Shown: positions 10,404 to 19,292, numbered from the stretch's first letter. The stretch is 64,000 bases of DNA from Bacilli bacterium (GCA_017525035.1 JAFXTH010000015.1:1-64000), one strand, 5' to 3'. Notes: generated by a model not told the origin, from the sequence alone. Translations and numbers: made by a program.

Positions 10404-10432
10404 ATTATAACATAATTTGTATTATTTTGAAA
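10404..10432 (-). promoter_or_regulatory. Promoter of the FemAB-family gene
   Basis: Minus strand: extended -10 TGTTATAAT (TATAAT at 10409-10404) with a weak -35 TTTCAA (10432-10427) at 17 bases. Confidence 0.6.
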
Positions 10433-10534
10433 CAATATGTATCATAATTTATTGTAAATAAAATCAAATAAAAACTTTCAAAAATATCAATTTTTCACTT
10501 ATTTGTGTTATATTAATTGTAAGGTGAAGAAGAT

Positions 10535-11086
10535 ATGAAATGTGTATTTTGTCAGGCTGATATATTAGAAGGAAAAGACAAATGTGATTATTGTGGAAGA
10601 TACCAACATGAAAAGATTAATCCAGTTCAAAATCAACCAGTTAATAATCAAGTAATGCCAAAGAAAAAGTTAAAGAAAAGCGAGATAGGTGCAATGGTGT
10701 TTAAAACAATAATTACAGTTGCGGTTATTGCAGTAGCAGCATATTTCGTTATTAAATACATAAATAGTAGAAAAGATTTCTTTGGTGAGTGGAGTTGTAA
10801 CGATGGAAAACTAGTTTTAACAATAACAGAGAAAACTTTTACTACAAGCTATGATGGTGGTAATTACGGAGAAGCAGAATATACACTTGATTCAGAAAAT
10901 AAAAATGAAAAAGCAAGTAAATATGTTTTAAGTGTTTCACAAGTAAAGAAACTAATAAATGGAGAATCATATTCTGATGCTACTGATACTAAGTTTGTAA
11001 TAACTATTGAAAAAGATAAAAAAGATGAACTTACTTTAAATAATGTTGTTAGCAATAAAACATATAAGTGTTTTAAGACGAACTAA
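10535..11086 (+). CDS. Zinc-ribbon, single-pass membrane protein of unknown function
   Basis: 183 residues. A rubredoxin-like zinc ribbon (C3-x2-C6 and C17-x2-C20) lies at the N-terminus, followed by a Gln/Asn-rich and then lysine-rich linker. One membrane segment (about 50-72) leads to an outside domain of about 110 residues beginning FFGEWSCNDGKLVL, a beta-rich pattern like small lipocalin-type sensor domains. With a zinc ribbon in the cytoplasm and the bulk outside, it could sense or bind something in the envelope; no known family was recognised. AAGGTGAAG precedes the ATG. It may be co-transcribed towards secG, although secG has its own promoter-like element. Confidence 0.75.
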   Translation: MKCVFCQADILEGKDKCDYCGRYQHEKINPVQNQPVNNQVMPKKKLKKSEIGAMVFKTIITVAVIAVAAYFVIKYINSRKDFFGEWSCNDGKLVLTITEKTFTTSYDGGNYGEAEYTLDSENKNEKASKYVLSVSQVKKLINGESYSDATDTKFVITIEKDKKDELTLNNVVSNKTYKCFKTN

Positions 11087-11098
11087 TGCAAATAATAC

Positions 11099-11127
11099 TT
11101 GTAAAATATTCAAAAATTTGATAAACT
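11099..11127 (+). promoter_or_regulatory. Promoter of secG
   Basis: TTGTAA (11099-11104) and TAAACT (11122-11127), 17-base spacer, upstream of a GGGGTGAT ribosome site. Confidence 0.45.
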
Positions 11128-11154
11128 AATGACTAGTAATCGGGGTGATACGAT

Positions 11155-11370
11155 ATGAAAATATTATTATTAATTATATGCATATTATTAATAGCTATAG
11201 TACTATTACAAAGTAATAAAGCAGAAGGTGCTTCACAGATTATATCTGGTGGTAATGCAGATTTATTTAGTCAAAGAAAAGAACGTGGAATTGAGCTATT
11301 TATTAGTAGATTAACATTTGCATTAGGAGCAATATTCTTTATAGTTTGTGTAGTAATGAATATAATGTAA
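11155..11370 (+). CDS. secG: Preprotein translocase subunit SecG
   Basis: Small partner of SecY/SecE that eases SecA-driven protein export. At 71 residues it has two membrane helices (2-18 and about 50-70) joined by a cytoplasmic loop with the family pattern LLQSNKAEGASQIISGG and a short stretch ending in FSQRKERG. GGGGTGAT precedes the ATG. It is followed by a terminator and then rnr, smpB and ssrA; the order secG-rnr-smpB-ssrA is conserved in Bacillota, which supports all four calls. Confidence 0.95.
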   Translation: MKILLLIICILLIAIVLLQSNKAEGASQIISGGNADLFSQRKERGIELFISRLTFALGAIFFIVCVVMNIM

Positions 11371-11373
11371 ACT

Positions 11374-11397
11374 AAGGACTTTAAAGTCCTTTTTTTA
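11374..11397 (+). terminator. Terminator of secG
   Basis: Perfect 18-base palindrome AAGGACTTT/AAAGTCCTT followed by a T-run. Confidence 0.85.
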
Positions 11398-11445
11398 TTT
11401 AACTTAATTGAAAGTTGTGTTATATATTATTTAGGATGTGATTAT

Positions 11446-13545
11446 ATGAAAGATAGAATATTAGAAGCATTAAATAATGTTCATAGAGCATTAAGTTACG
11501 AAGAGTTAGATTCTTTGTTAAATATTAAAACAATAGAAGAAACACAAGAAATGGCAGATGCTTTAGAAGCATTAGAAGATGAAGCAGAAATCTATCATTC
11601 AAATAAAGGTAAATATATGCTTTTTAAAGATGGAAATCTATTAAAAGGTACTTTAAGAGTTAATAAAAAAGGTTTTGGCTTTGTTGAAATAGCTGCAGAT
11701 ACTGAAGATGTGTTTATTCCTACAGAAGATATTAATGATGCTCTTGACGGGGATATAGTTGTCTGTGAAGTTACTTTGACTAAAGATGATGGAAGAAAAG
11801 AAGGAAGAATTGTTAGAGTTCTTCAAAGAAATCTTTCCACAGTAGTTGGGGAAATTTATTTTAAAAAAGGTATAGGGCATATAATACTTGATGATAAAAA
11901 ATTGAAATTAGATATCGAAATACCACCTAAAAAGAATATGGGTGCAGTAGATGGACACAAAGTAGTTGTACAAATCGAAAGCATAAAAAAGAACCAATGT
12001 ATTGGTAAAGTAATAAAGATTCTTGGACATAAGAATGATCCAGGAGTAGATATTATTTCAATAGTTGAAAAATATTTAATTAAGTATGAATTTGATAAAG
12101 AAGTAGAAGAACAGCTTGATAGCATTCCAGAAGAAATAAGTGAAGAAGATAAAGTTGGAAGAAGAGACTTAACTGGAATCACTATATTTACCATTGATGG
12201 TGATGACACTAAAGATATAGATGATGCTATATCGGTAGAAAAACTAGAAAATGGTAATTATAAATTAGGTGTACATATTGCAGATGTATCATATTATGTT
12301 AAAGAAGGAAGCCCACTTGATTTAGAAGCAATGGAAAGAGGCACTAGTGTTTATTTAGTTGATAGAGTTATTCCTATGCTTCCACATAAATTATCAAATG
12401 GAATATGTTCATTGAATCCTGATGTTGAACGTCTTGCTGTTTCATGTGTTATGGAAATAGATAGTAATGGTAAAACAGTGGATTATGAGATATTTGAAAG
12501 TGTAATTAAGTCTAGAATTCAAATGACTTATAAAAAAGTTAATAAAATATTAAATAATGAAGAAATACCGGAAGGATATGAGCCTTACGTTAATGATTTA
12601 AAACTAATGAAGGAACTTGCTGATATTATTAGAAAAGCTAAGATGGATAGAGGTTATATAGATTTCGAAACAGATGAAGCTAAGATATTAGTAGATGATA
12701 ATTGTGTTCCTTATGATGTTGTATTAAGAGATAGAGGACCAGGAGAAGATTTAATAGAAGATTTCATGATTCAAGCAAATGAATGTGTAGCAACTCATAT
12801 CTTCTATATGGAATTACCATTTGTATATCGTGTACATGAATATCCTAAAGAAGAGAAGATTAAGAACTTCTTAGCATTTGTATCATCACTAGGTTACAAT
12901 GTACCATCTAATATTAAGGATTTATCTCCTAAATCAATGCAAAACTTATTGCATTTCTTAAAAGATAAGAAGGAGTATCCTGTACTATCAAGTCAATTGC
13001 TAAGAAACATGCAAAAAGCTGTATATCTTCCACAAAATCTTGGACACTATGGACTTGCTAGTAAATGTTATACACACTTTACTTCGCCAATAAGAAGATA
13101 TCCAGATACAACAGTTCATAGACTTCTTAGAACATATTTATTTAAAAATAATATGGAAAGTGATACAATAAAGCACTGGGAAGAGAAATTAGTATATGTA
13201 TGTGATCATTCATCTGAAAGAGAACGTGCATCAGTTGATTGTGAACGTGAAGTTGAAGATATGAAGATGGCTGAATACATGGAAAAACATGTAGGAGAAA
13301 CATTCATTGGTATGATCTCTACAGTTACAAATTTTGGAATGTTTGTTCAACTTGATAATTTAATTGAAGGTCTTGTGAAGATTAATGAATTAAATGGATT
13401 CTATAATTATCAAGAAGAAAGTCAAATGTTAATAGATGAAAAAACACATAATATGTATAGATTAGGAGATAAAGTTGAAGTTAAAGTTGTTAGAGCTTCT
13501 AAGGAAGAAAAAACAATTGACTTCGAGATAATTAGAAAACTATAG
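11446..13545 (+). CDS. rnr: Ribonuclease R
   Basis: Processive 3'-5' exoribonuclease that degrades structured RNA and, with SmpB-tmRNA, the faulty mRNAs of stalled ribosomes. At 699 residues it shows an N-terminal winged-helix part (1-65), cold-shock OB folds (about 70-200), and the RNB catalytic domain (about 215-560). The metal-binding aspartates GDDTKDIDDA lie near 251-260 and the core pattern YTHFTSPIRRYPD is present. A C-terminal S1 domain (about 615-695) completes the order. It lacks the long lysine-rich tail of some homologues. smpB starts nine bases after it ends, so the two decay and rescue partners are likely made together. Confidence 0.97.
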   Translation: MKDRILEALNNVHRALSYEELDSLLNIKTIEETQEMADALEALEDEAEIYHSNKGKYMLFKDGNLLKGTLRVNKKGFGFVEIAADTEDVFIPTEDINDALDGDIVVCEVTLTKDDGRKEGRIVRVLQRNLSTVVGEIYFKKGIGHIILDDKKLKLDIEIPPKKNMGAVDGHKVVVQIESIKKNQCIGKVIKILGHKNDPGVDIISIVEKYLIKYEFDKEVEEQLDSIPEEISEEDKVGRRDLTGITIFTIDGDDTKDIDDAISVEKLENGNYKLGVHIADVSYYVKEGSPLDLEAMERGTSVYLVDRVIPMLPHKLSNGICSLNPDVERLAVSCVMEIDSNGKTVDYEIFESVIKSRIQMTYKKVNKILNNEEIPEGYEPYVNDLKLMKELADIIRKAKMDRGYIDFETDEAKILVDDNCVPYDVVLRDRGPGEDLIEDFMIQANECVATHIFYMELPFVYRVHEYPKEEKIKNFLAFVSSLGYNVPSNIKDLSPKSMQNLLHFLKDKKEYPVLSSQLLRNMQKAVYLPQNLGHYGLASKCYTHFTSPIRRYPDTTVHRLLRTYLFKNNMESDTIKHWEEKLVYVCDHSSERERASVDCEREVEDMKMAEYMEKHVGETFIGMISTVTNFGMFVQLDNLIEGLVKINELNGFYNYQEESQMLIDEKTHNMYRLGDKVEVKVVRASKEEKTIDFEIIRKL

Positions 13546-13554
13546 GGGGACTAT

Positions 13555-13989
13555 ATGGAAATATTAAATAGAAAGGCAAGACATGACTATTTCGTTGAAG
13601 AAGAATATGAATGTGGTATTGTACTAACTGGAACTGAAATTAAGTCAATAAGAGAAGGAAGCTGCAATATTGGAGATAGTTATGGTCATATAAAAAAAGG
13701 TGAATTATTCGTTCTTAATATGTTCATTGGTGCTTATAAAGAAGGTAATATCTTTAATCACCAAGAAACAAGGACAAGAAAACTATTAATGCATAAGAAA
13801 GAAATACTAAAGATCTCTAATAAGGTCACACTTGACGGATATACTCTTATCCCACTAAAAGTGTATTTTAAAAACAATAAAGCGAAGTTATTGCTAGGTC
13901 TTTGTAAAGGTAAGAAGAATTATGACAAGAGAGAAGATATAAAAGAACGTGACATTCAAAGACAAATTAATAAGAAGCAAAAATATTAA
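13555..13989 (+). CDS. smpB: SsrA-binding protein SmpB
   Basis: Binds the tRNA-like part of tmRNA and positions it in the A site of stalled ribosomes. Its 144 residues are close to the usual 150-160. The N-terminal NRKARHDYFVEEEYECGIVL and LTGTEIKSIREG are the family signature, and the lysine-rich C-terminal tail that enters the mRNA channel is present, though short. AGGGGG lies six bases upstream of the ATG. It sits between rnr and ssrA, and its stop codon falls in the loop of the downstream terminator hairpin. Confidence 0.97.
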   Translation: MEILNRKARHDYFVEEEYECGIVLTGTEIKSIREGSCNIGDSYGHIKKGELFVLNMFIGAYKEGNIFNHQETRTRKLLMHKKEILKISNKVTLDGYTLIPLKVYFKNNKAKLLLGLCKGKKNYDKREDIKERDIQRQINKKQKY

Positions 13990-14005
13990 AATTTGCTTCT
14001 TTTTT
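13972..14005 (+). terminator. Terminator of rnr-smpB
   Basis: Ten-pair stem AAGAAGCAAA / TTTGCTTCTT with a ten-base loop containing the smpB stop, then a T-run. Confidence 0.8.
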
Positions 14006-14012
14006 GTTATAA

Positions 14013-14041
14013 TTGATAATTTCGCTTAAATATGATATAAT
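14013..14041 (+). promoter_or_regulatory. Promoter of ssrA
   Basis: TTGATA at 14013-14018, perfect TATAAT at 14036-14041, 17-base spacer; the mature 5' end of ssrA (14050) lies nine bases further, so the transcript probably starts at or next to the mature end. Confidence 0.8.
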
Positions 14042-14049
14042 CTCTTCAC

Positions 14050-14427
14050 GGGGCCGATTAGGTTTCGACGGGATTAATTGAGTATGGATGGCAAGTCGAG
14101 GCATACGTAAATGCATCAGTTTAATAACTGGAAACAAAATTAAAAATGCATTTGCTGCACTTTTCAATAGAAATGCTGTAGCTTTTGCCTAGTAAATACT
14201 AGAGCATGTGCGCTTCTTTAATATCTTTTCCTACGGGATTTTAAAGAGGCTTATTTAGTAGGATATACTACTGTGATGTCTATAAGCAGTAATGAATTTC
14301 ATAGACTTGCTAAGTGTTAATTTGTTAATTAGTTTTTCACTTAGTGAAATTTTGTAATTAACTAAACTTGTAGAGGTCTATATGTGGTTTTTTTCGGACG
14401 GGAGTTCAATTCTCCCCGGCTCCACCA
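14050..14427 (+). ncRNA. ssrA: Transfer-messenger RNA (tmRNA)
   Basis: Rescues stalled ribosomes and tags their products for proteolysis. The 5' end GGGGCCGATTAGGTTTCGAC and the 3' end CGGCTCC-A-CCA form a seven-pair acceptor stem, with the TTCAATTC T-loop before it and CCA encoded. The tag frame resumes at GGA (14130), after AATAACT as in Bacillus, and runs 20 codons to tandem stops TAG-TAA at 14190-14195. With the first alanine from tRNA charge, the peptide begins AGNKIKNAFA and ends NAVAFA, longer than the usual 10-15 codons and with a Mollicute-like AFA end. Pseudoknot-like segments fill 14200-14390. Confidence 0.97.
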
Positions 14428-14436
14428 ATTTGAGTA

Positions 14437-14465
14437 AAACAAACTATATTTTAGTTTGTTTTTTT
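14437..14465 (+). terminator. Terminator of ssrA
   Basis: Stem AAACAAACT / AGTTTGTTT, loop ATATTTT, T-run. Confidence 0.85.
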
Positions 14466-14552
14466 ATTTACACACTAGACGTTATTTTTTGCTTAATAAT
14501 TGGACAAATGAAAAAATATTATATTATAATTGGGTTATGATGAGGTGATTGT

Positions 14553-15488
14553 ATGGAAAGAACGAATGATGTTTTGAGGTGGTATAAAGCCAATCCTAAT
14601 TCTAACCCAAACATTTTTGAATTAATGGAAGTTATGGGCGAGGATGCAAGGTTTGAAGACGTAAATCCTGAAGTTATTAATGAATTAGTTGATTTAGAAA
14701 TTAAAAGACTATTTGAAAAAGGTATAATTACAGACGAAAATGATCAACTAATAGCTTTAATTAATGAATTTAGAGCAAAAGTATTAAGCGGAGAAATGGT
14801 ATCTAAAAATGAAGAAACACTAAATAAAATGGTTGGTGGAGTAGTATTCTTTATTAAAAATATGGAAAAAGAAACAGGACAAGAATATGCTTACACTAAT
14901 AGTGATGAATACCATAAGATATTAAGTGCTAGCCAATTAGTTTCACAATTTGATGGACCACTTAGTGATGTTATGCAAAGCAATTTAGAATTTATTGAGT
15001 CACGTTATAAAGGTTATAGAAGGGAATCAGGTATAGCCCAAGAGCAAAGAAGAATTAGAGAAGAAGAAATTAAAGCTAAAATAGCACTTGAAGCAGAGGA
15101 AACAGCTAAAAAAATAAAAGAACAAGTAGATAGTTTCGTATATCCAGAAAGAATTCCTGAATTAATGGAATATTATAAAAAGAATTCAGTTTTAATACCT
15201 GCTGATGTTTTAGTAAAAACACTTGTAGGTTTAGGTACAGATGAGAACTTTGAAACAGTTTTAGGACGAATTACAGAAGCAAATCTTGCTGATACTGCTA
15301 GATATTTTGTTGTTAGTGCTGCAGCTCGTTTTGCTAAAAATGGCCCAGATTTTTGGTTATATGAAAGAAAATCTAGGGGAATGGAAATCGATGCTGATGA
15401 TTTAGCATATGCTGAAGAAATAAGACAAGAAAATGCCAAATTTGAAGCAAAATATAATCAACCCAAACCAGAAGGACCTCAATATTAA
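14553..15488 (+). CDS. Cytosolic protein of unknown function with central coiled coil
   Basis: 311 residues, no signal peptide or membrane segment, no family recognised. The first 120 residues look mostly helical and acidic. A strongly charged helix around 165-195 (QEQRRIREEEIKAKIALE) should form a coiled coil. The C-terminal part has alternating helices with a KNGPDFWLYERKSRG stretch and a proline-rich tail. GATGAGGTGATTG precedes the ATG. Its opening words (DVLRWYKANPNSNPNIFELMEVMGED) suggest a small-domain interaction protein, but nothing firmer can be said. It is transcribed alone, between ssrA and a shared bidirectional terminator. Confidence 0.8.
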   Translation: MERTNDVLRWYKANPNSNPNIFELMEVMGEDARFEDVNPEVINELVDLEIKRLFEKGIITDENDQLIALINEFRAKVLSGEMVSKNEETLNKMVGGVVFFIKNMEKETGQEYAYTNSDEYHKILSASQLVSQFDGPLSDVMQSNLEFIESRYKGYRRESGIAQEQRRIREEEIKAKIALEAEETAKKIKEQVDSFVYPERIPELMEYYKKNSVLIPADVLVKTLVGLGTDENFETVLGRITEANLADTARYFVVSAAARFAKNGPDFWLYERKSRGMEIDADDLAYAEEIRQENAKFEAKYNQPKPEGPQY

Positions 15489-15494
15489 GACATT

Positions 15495-15523
15495 AAAAAA
15501 GAACCACATTGGTTCTTTTTTTT
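15495..15523. terminator. Bidirectional terminator
   Basis: Stem AAAAGAACC / GGTTCTTTT with loop ACATT, T-run after and A-run before; serves the converging genes on both sides. Confidence 0.85.
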
Positions 15524-16844
15524 ATCTTCTTTTAATTAACATTTGTGAACTTAACTTTTCTATTTCTACATCAAATGTAGATAAAGATACGTTAGGTCCT
15601 GTTATTATTCTATGAACATTATTTTCAAAACTATTACTACTTGTATGATTATGTTTTTCTATTCTAGCATCAGTTTTTTTTGCTTTAATTATTTCTGTTT
15701 TTGGATTTCTTATAAGTGATAATCTATCAGACGGAATAGCAAAGAAGGCTTCTGGTTCTATTAATAGATTTTTAACTCCATATCTATCAGTCTTATATAA
15801 TTGATCTAAAAGTATATATTCATTTCTATACTTTAATCCTATATAACCATCAAGTCCTAATTCTCCTCTTATAAATGTATCAAATCCACTATTAGAGTAA
15901 CAATTGATTTTTCTATTTAATAAATCTTCATACTTTTCATAGTCTATTGTAGTTTCTCTTGTAGCTCTTTGTCTTTGAACTGTTTCTTTTGCATAACTAG
16001 TAAACTCTCCTGGTTTAAGTATTTCACAACCAATTAATATTTCATTATAATCAAGTCTATTTCCACTATCTGATATAACTTTATCTTTACCAATTAGTGC
16101 TTCGTATTCATCCATAAATTGATCAAACCAACGTTTTCCTTTACCACCAATCCATACTCTATGTGGCCATGCAGAATTGCTTGCATTATTTCTATTAAAA
16201 TTAGCACATACGTTGTGATAATATTCATATGGCATTATGGCATATTTTTCATTTCTTGTTGATTCATACCTAACAAGACTTTTATATGCTAAGTAGAAAA
16301 GCATATCTTTAGGCCTTACACCTTTATTAATAAATGCATTAAGTGGCGTTTTGTACATATTAACTATAGCGTCTAGATTTTTATCTAATTCCATTAGTAT
16401 ACGTATTTTTCCTTCATCATCGATGTTCTTATTTAATAAATATTCATGTATATTGTTTCTTGCTATTTCTTTAAAAAACTCAATATTTTCAGCTTTATCA
16501 AAATTGATAAAGTCAATTGATTTACCGACTCCTAATAAATTAAATATTGAGTTAACAAAATGTCTTGGATCAAATCTAAAATCATATCCATCAGAATGTG
16601 GCGTATAAGAAAACGTACAGTAATATCTAATTAATACTTCTTTTCTTTCTTCACTAATACTAGGTAAGAACATGCTAATTACGGTTTCAAAATATTTTCT
16701 TACTTGTGCTTCTACTTCTTCTGAATTATTGAATATTGTTTGATAGCTTGCTCTTTCAACAGGTATACTTAATGATATTGGATTAATAAAACTATATATT
16801 TCATCAACGGGTATTTCACCATTATATATATGTTTACTCTTCAT
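15522..16844 (-). CDS. Cytosolic protein of unknown function
   Basis: 440 residues with an excellent AAAGGGGG ribosome site. No signal peptide, membrane helix or nucleotide-binding motif was seen, and no family was recognised. The protein is rich in aromatic residues and Asn. A central basic, tryptophan-containing motif AWPHRVWIGGKGKRWFDQF (about residues 225-243) could mark an active or binding site. The last 70 residues are serine/threonine-rich and may be flexible. It converges on the coiled-coil gene and is followed, after a promoter-sized gap, by a lipoprotein gene in the same orientation upstream. Confidence 0.78.
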   Translation of the reverse strand: MKSKHIYNGEIPVDEIYSFINPISLSIPVERASYQTIFNNSEEVEAQVRKYFETVISMFLPSISEERKEVLIRYYCTFSYTPHSDGYDFRFDPRHFVNSIFNLLGVGKSIDFINFDKAENIEFFKEIARNNIHEYLLNKNIDDEGKIRILMELDKNLDAIVNMYKTPLNAFINKGVRPKDMLFYLAYKSLVRYESTRNEKYAIMPYEYYHNVCANFNRNNASNSAWPHRVWIGGKGKRWFDQFMDEYEALIGKDKVISDSGNRLDYNEILIGCEILKPGEFTSYAKETVQRQRATRETTIDYEKYEDLLNRKINCYSNSGFDTFIRGELGLDGYIGLKYRNEYILLDQLYKTDRYGVKNLLIEPEAFFAIPSDRLSLIRNPKTEIIKAKKTDARIEKHNHTSSNSFENNVHRIITGPNVSLSTFDVEIEKLSSQMLIKRR

Positions 16845-16901
16845 ATTTATCCCCCTTTAAAACGATTACATATTATACCATAAAATGCATTATTTTTCAA
16901 T

Positions 16902-16924
16902 AAAAAAGACGATTGCTCGTCTTT
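16902..16924 (-). terminator. Terminator of lipoprotein gene
   Basis: Minus-strand stem AAAGACGA / TCGTCTTT, loop GCAA, followed by a T-run. Confidence 0.8.
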
Positions 16925-17381
16925 ATTTACATAATGATTCAAGGAATGTTACTAAAGCCTTATGGTGCTTGTCGTAGTCATCTGGATATTTTCCATAACC
17001 ACTAGCTTCGATGTATCCGCCGTCTTCATATTCAACTTTTAAACCGAATCCATAGCCATCCATCACGTTATCATCGGATTCAGAAAAATCATTCCATTTG
17101 TATATTTTCTCTTCATTAATTAATTTAGCAAGTTCATCTAATTTAGCTTTATCGATATCTTTGTTAATATCTAAATCAACACCATTACTTCCTTTAGCTG
17201 TGAACATTATTTTTCCATCAGTATACTCAATATCATAACCATAGTATCCTTCAAAAAAAGAACCATAATGATAAGAGAAAACTGATATAGCGCTTTCATT
17301 AGGCTTTCCCTTCTCACCACATCCAGTTACTACAAAAAATGCTCCGATAATTAATAAAAATAGTAATAAAGATTTCTTCAT
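16923..17381 (-). CDS. Lipoprotein of unknown function
   Basis: 152 residues with a type II signal peptide: MKKS start, hydrophobic core, and lipobox VTGC with the lipidated cysteine at residue 21. The mature part is acidic and rich in Tyr and Gly, with a pattern DIEYTDGKIMFTAKG and a helix DKAKLDELAKLINEEKIYKW, reminiscent of small domains that occur as outer-face lipoproteins in gut Bacillota. GGAGGAT-type ribosome site. Probably anchored on the outer face of the membrane; ligand unknown. Confidence 0.85.
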   Translation of the reverse strand: MKKSLLLFLLIIGAFFVVTGCGEKGKPNESAISVFSYHYGSFFEGYYGYDIEYTDGKIMFTAKGSNGVDLDINKDIDKAKLDELAKLINEEKIYKWNDFSESDDNVMDGYGFGLKVEYEDGGYIEASGYGKYPDDYDKHHKALVTFLESLCK

Positions 17382-17512
17382 ATTTTATCCTCCACTTATT
17401 ATTATAACATACTTGCTTTTTGTAGCAATGCTTTTAATTTATTGACATTGTAAGCGTAAAAATATATTTGAAAAAAATATATTTTTTATTTGTATGATAA
17501 TATTAAAATAGA

Positions 17513-17686
17513 GGTGCTAATGAACTAATTGAAAGAGCAAGAAAATTAGCCAAAGAAAATGGTTTAAAACTTGTAATTTATGATCATAAAAAGATTAGAT
17601 AAAGCAAGAAAAAATATGATGAATTAATGGAAACTGAAGAAGAAAGTGTTAGTGAAAATCTTAGCGATTCAGTAAAATTAAAATAA
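17513..17686 (+). pseudogene. Remnant of a small charged protein gene
   Basis: Between 17382 and 17749 no intact gene is present. A ribosome site AGAGGTG precedes ATG 17520, but that frame reads ATG-AAC-TAA. One base out of register, a frame continues ELIERARKLAKENG and LKLVIYDHKKIR, meets TAA at 17600, then resumes as SKKKYDELMETEEESVSENL to a final TAA at 17684, followed by a terminator hairpin. The protein-like composition on both sides of the stop, kept start signal and kept terminator fit a recently broken gene of about 55 codons. It is otherwise AT-rich spacer. Confidence 0.6.
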
Positions 17687-17690
17687 TAAA

Positions 17691-17718
17691 AAAGACTAGT
17701 TGAATAACTAGTTTTTTT
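17691..17718 (+). terminator. Terminator of the decayed gene
   Basis: Stem ACTAGTT / AACTAGT, loop GAAT, seven Ts. Confidence 0.75.
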
Positions 17719-17749
17719 GTTTTACAATTAAGTTATATAAGAGGTATTT

Positions 17750-19264
17750 ATGATTAGTGAAAGAAGTATTCTCGCAAGATTTACAGATGAATTAATTTTA
17801 AAATACGGTTTAACTCAAGAAGATAAAGACATGATTGTAAGACTAATAAATATTGCAATTGATGATAGACTATATACTGATACTAAAGATTATAATCATG
17901 ACATAAAACATATTGAGCGAGTTTTAATGTATGTAAAAATGATTATCAATAAAATGGATAATCCTAATATAAATGAAGAATTGTTGCTTTTGGCAGCTTT
18001 ATATCATGATGTTGGTAAAACACATGGCGCATCAAGCAAGGATCATGGTATTGTTGGTGCATCATATTTTAAAAAAATGATGCAGGGTAAAATAGATTCA
18101 AAAGATATAAATACAGCATGTTTACTAATATATCAACATGCTGATGAAGCTGACACTATAAGTTTTGACGATTCTGAATATACAATAGAAGAAAAAAATT
18201 CAATTCAATTGATGTCGGATATACTAAAAGATGCAGATGCTCTTGATAGAAATAGGCTTAATTATCCACCTCCTATTGGAGAATGTGATCCTAAAAAATT
18301 AAGAACAGAGGAAGCTAAGGATTTGTTGCCAATAACTGGAGAATTATATGAAGAATATAATAAAGAAATAATTAAGGAAGTAGAAGAAGAAACTGGTAAG
18401 AGTATTTTAGATAATTATGAATTATTTGAAGAATGGACAAGTGATTATTCAGAAGGTAAACCAGTGATGATTCATGCATCATTAAATCCAGGGATATCTA
18501 AATTAATACCACAGCAAAGCACACAAAAAGGAGCATATGTTTATGCTGGAAAAAGCCCAATAGATTGTTTTTCAATGGCAGTATTTAGACTTAGTTTATT
18601 ATTTCCAAGAACTGGTGGAGAAAACATTGGAGTAACAGAAATATTTCCTGGAAGTGTTGAACGAGCATTAAAATCAAAATATATTACATTTTATAGATTG
18701 CCAGATGAGTTGTTTCATCAATATACTGATCCTGTTACATCATCGCCAAATGGTGAATGGGTTTCTTTAGAAGAAGTTGAACCTGTTGAAATGATATCTT
18801 TTAAAGCTTCAAGTTTACTTAAGTTTTTAAGGTCTACTGGCCAATTTGAAGTTAGACAGGATTATTCAGAAGATAAGAGACTAGAATGTATATTAAATGG
18901 ATTTAGGTCATATATATGGGCACTTAAAGAGTTAAAGGATAACCCGCTAGTATTAGATCAAAAATTTGATATACTTAAAAGTATTGCAGAGTATTATTCC
19001 GAAAGGCCAGATATAGGTAAGATGCTAGAAAGTGTTAGAAAAGATGTTGATTCAATTATTGTAGATGAAAAAGAAAAAACAGGAAATAATCCTGATTATG
19101 ATGACGAAGAACATTTTTTACAACCAATACTCGATAAATTTTATACAAAGTTATACAAAACTGATGAACTAGGAAAAAGAGTGTTTAATACTTCATATGT
19201 TGATTTTTTAATGAAGTCAAAAGAAGAAGTCTTTGAAGAAGATAACTCTCAACCACACATATAA
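17750..19264 (+). CDS. HD-domain phosphohydrolase fused to an uncharacterised C-terminal domain
   Basis: 504 residues. The first 175 form an HD domain: H54 (KHIERV), H86-D87 (LYHDVGKTHG), H99 and D163 (DADALDR), the metal-binding set of phosphohydrolases acting on nucleotides. The next part (about 240-360) begins MIHASLNPGISKLIPQ and QKGAYVYAGKSPIDCF. That resembles small cytosolic domains of the ADP-ribosyltransferase/RES-like kind, in which a protein is read as 'HASP...YVFAT'; this assignment is tentative. The rest is helical. ATAAGAGG precedes the ATG. The fusion suggests nucleotide metabolism or signalling, substrate unknown. Confidence 0.8.
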   Translation: MISERSILARFTDELILKYGLTQEDKDMIVRLINIAIDDRLYTDTKDYNHDIKHIERVLMYVKMIINKMDNPNINEELLLLAALYHDVGKTHGASSKDHGIVGASYFKKMMQGKIDSKDINTACLLIYQHADEADTISFDDSEYTIEEKNSIQLMSDILKDADALDRNRLNYPPPIGECDPKKLRTEEAKDLLPITGELYEEYNKEIIKEVEEETGKSILDNYELFEEWTSDYSEGKPVMIHASLNPGISKLIPQQSTQKGAYVYAGKSPIDCFSMAVFRLSLLFPRTGGENIGVTEIFPGSVERALKSKYITFYRLPDELFHQYTDPVTSSPNGEWVSLEEVEPVEMISFKASSLLKFLRSTGQFEVRQDYSEDKRLECILNGFRSYIWALKELKDNPLVLDQKFDILKSIAEYYSERPDIGKMLESVRKDVDSIIVDEKEKTGNNPDYDDEEHFLQPILDKFYTKLYKTDELGKRVFNTSYVDFLMKSKEEVFEEDNSQPHI

Positions 19265-19292
19265 AAAGCATAGATATTCTATGCTTTTTTTT
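19263..19292. terminator. Bidirectional terminator
   Basis: Stem AAAAGCATAG / CTATGCTTTT, loop ATATT, T-run after and A-run before. Confidence 0.85.
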
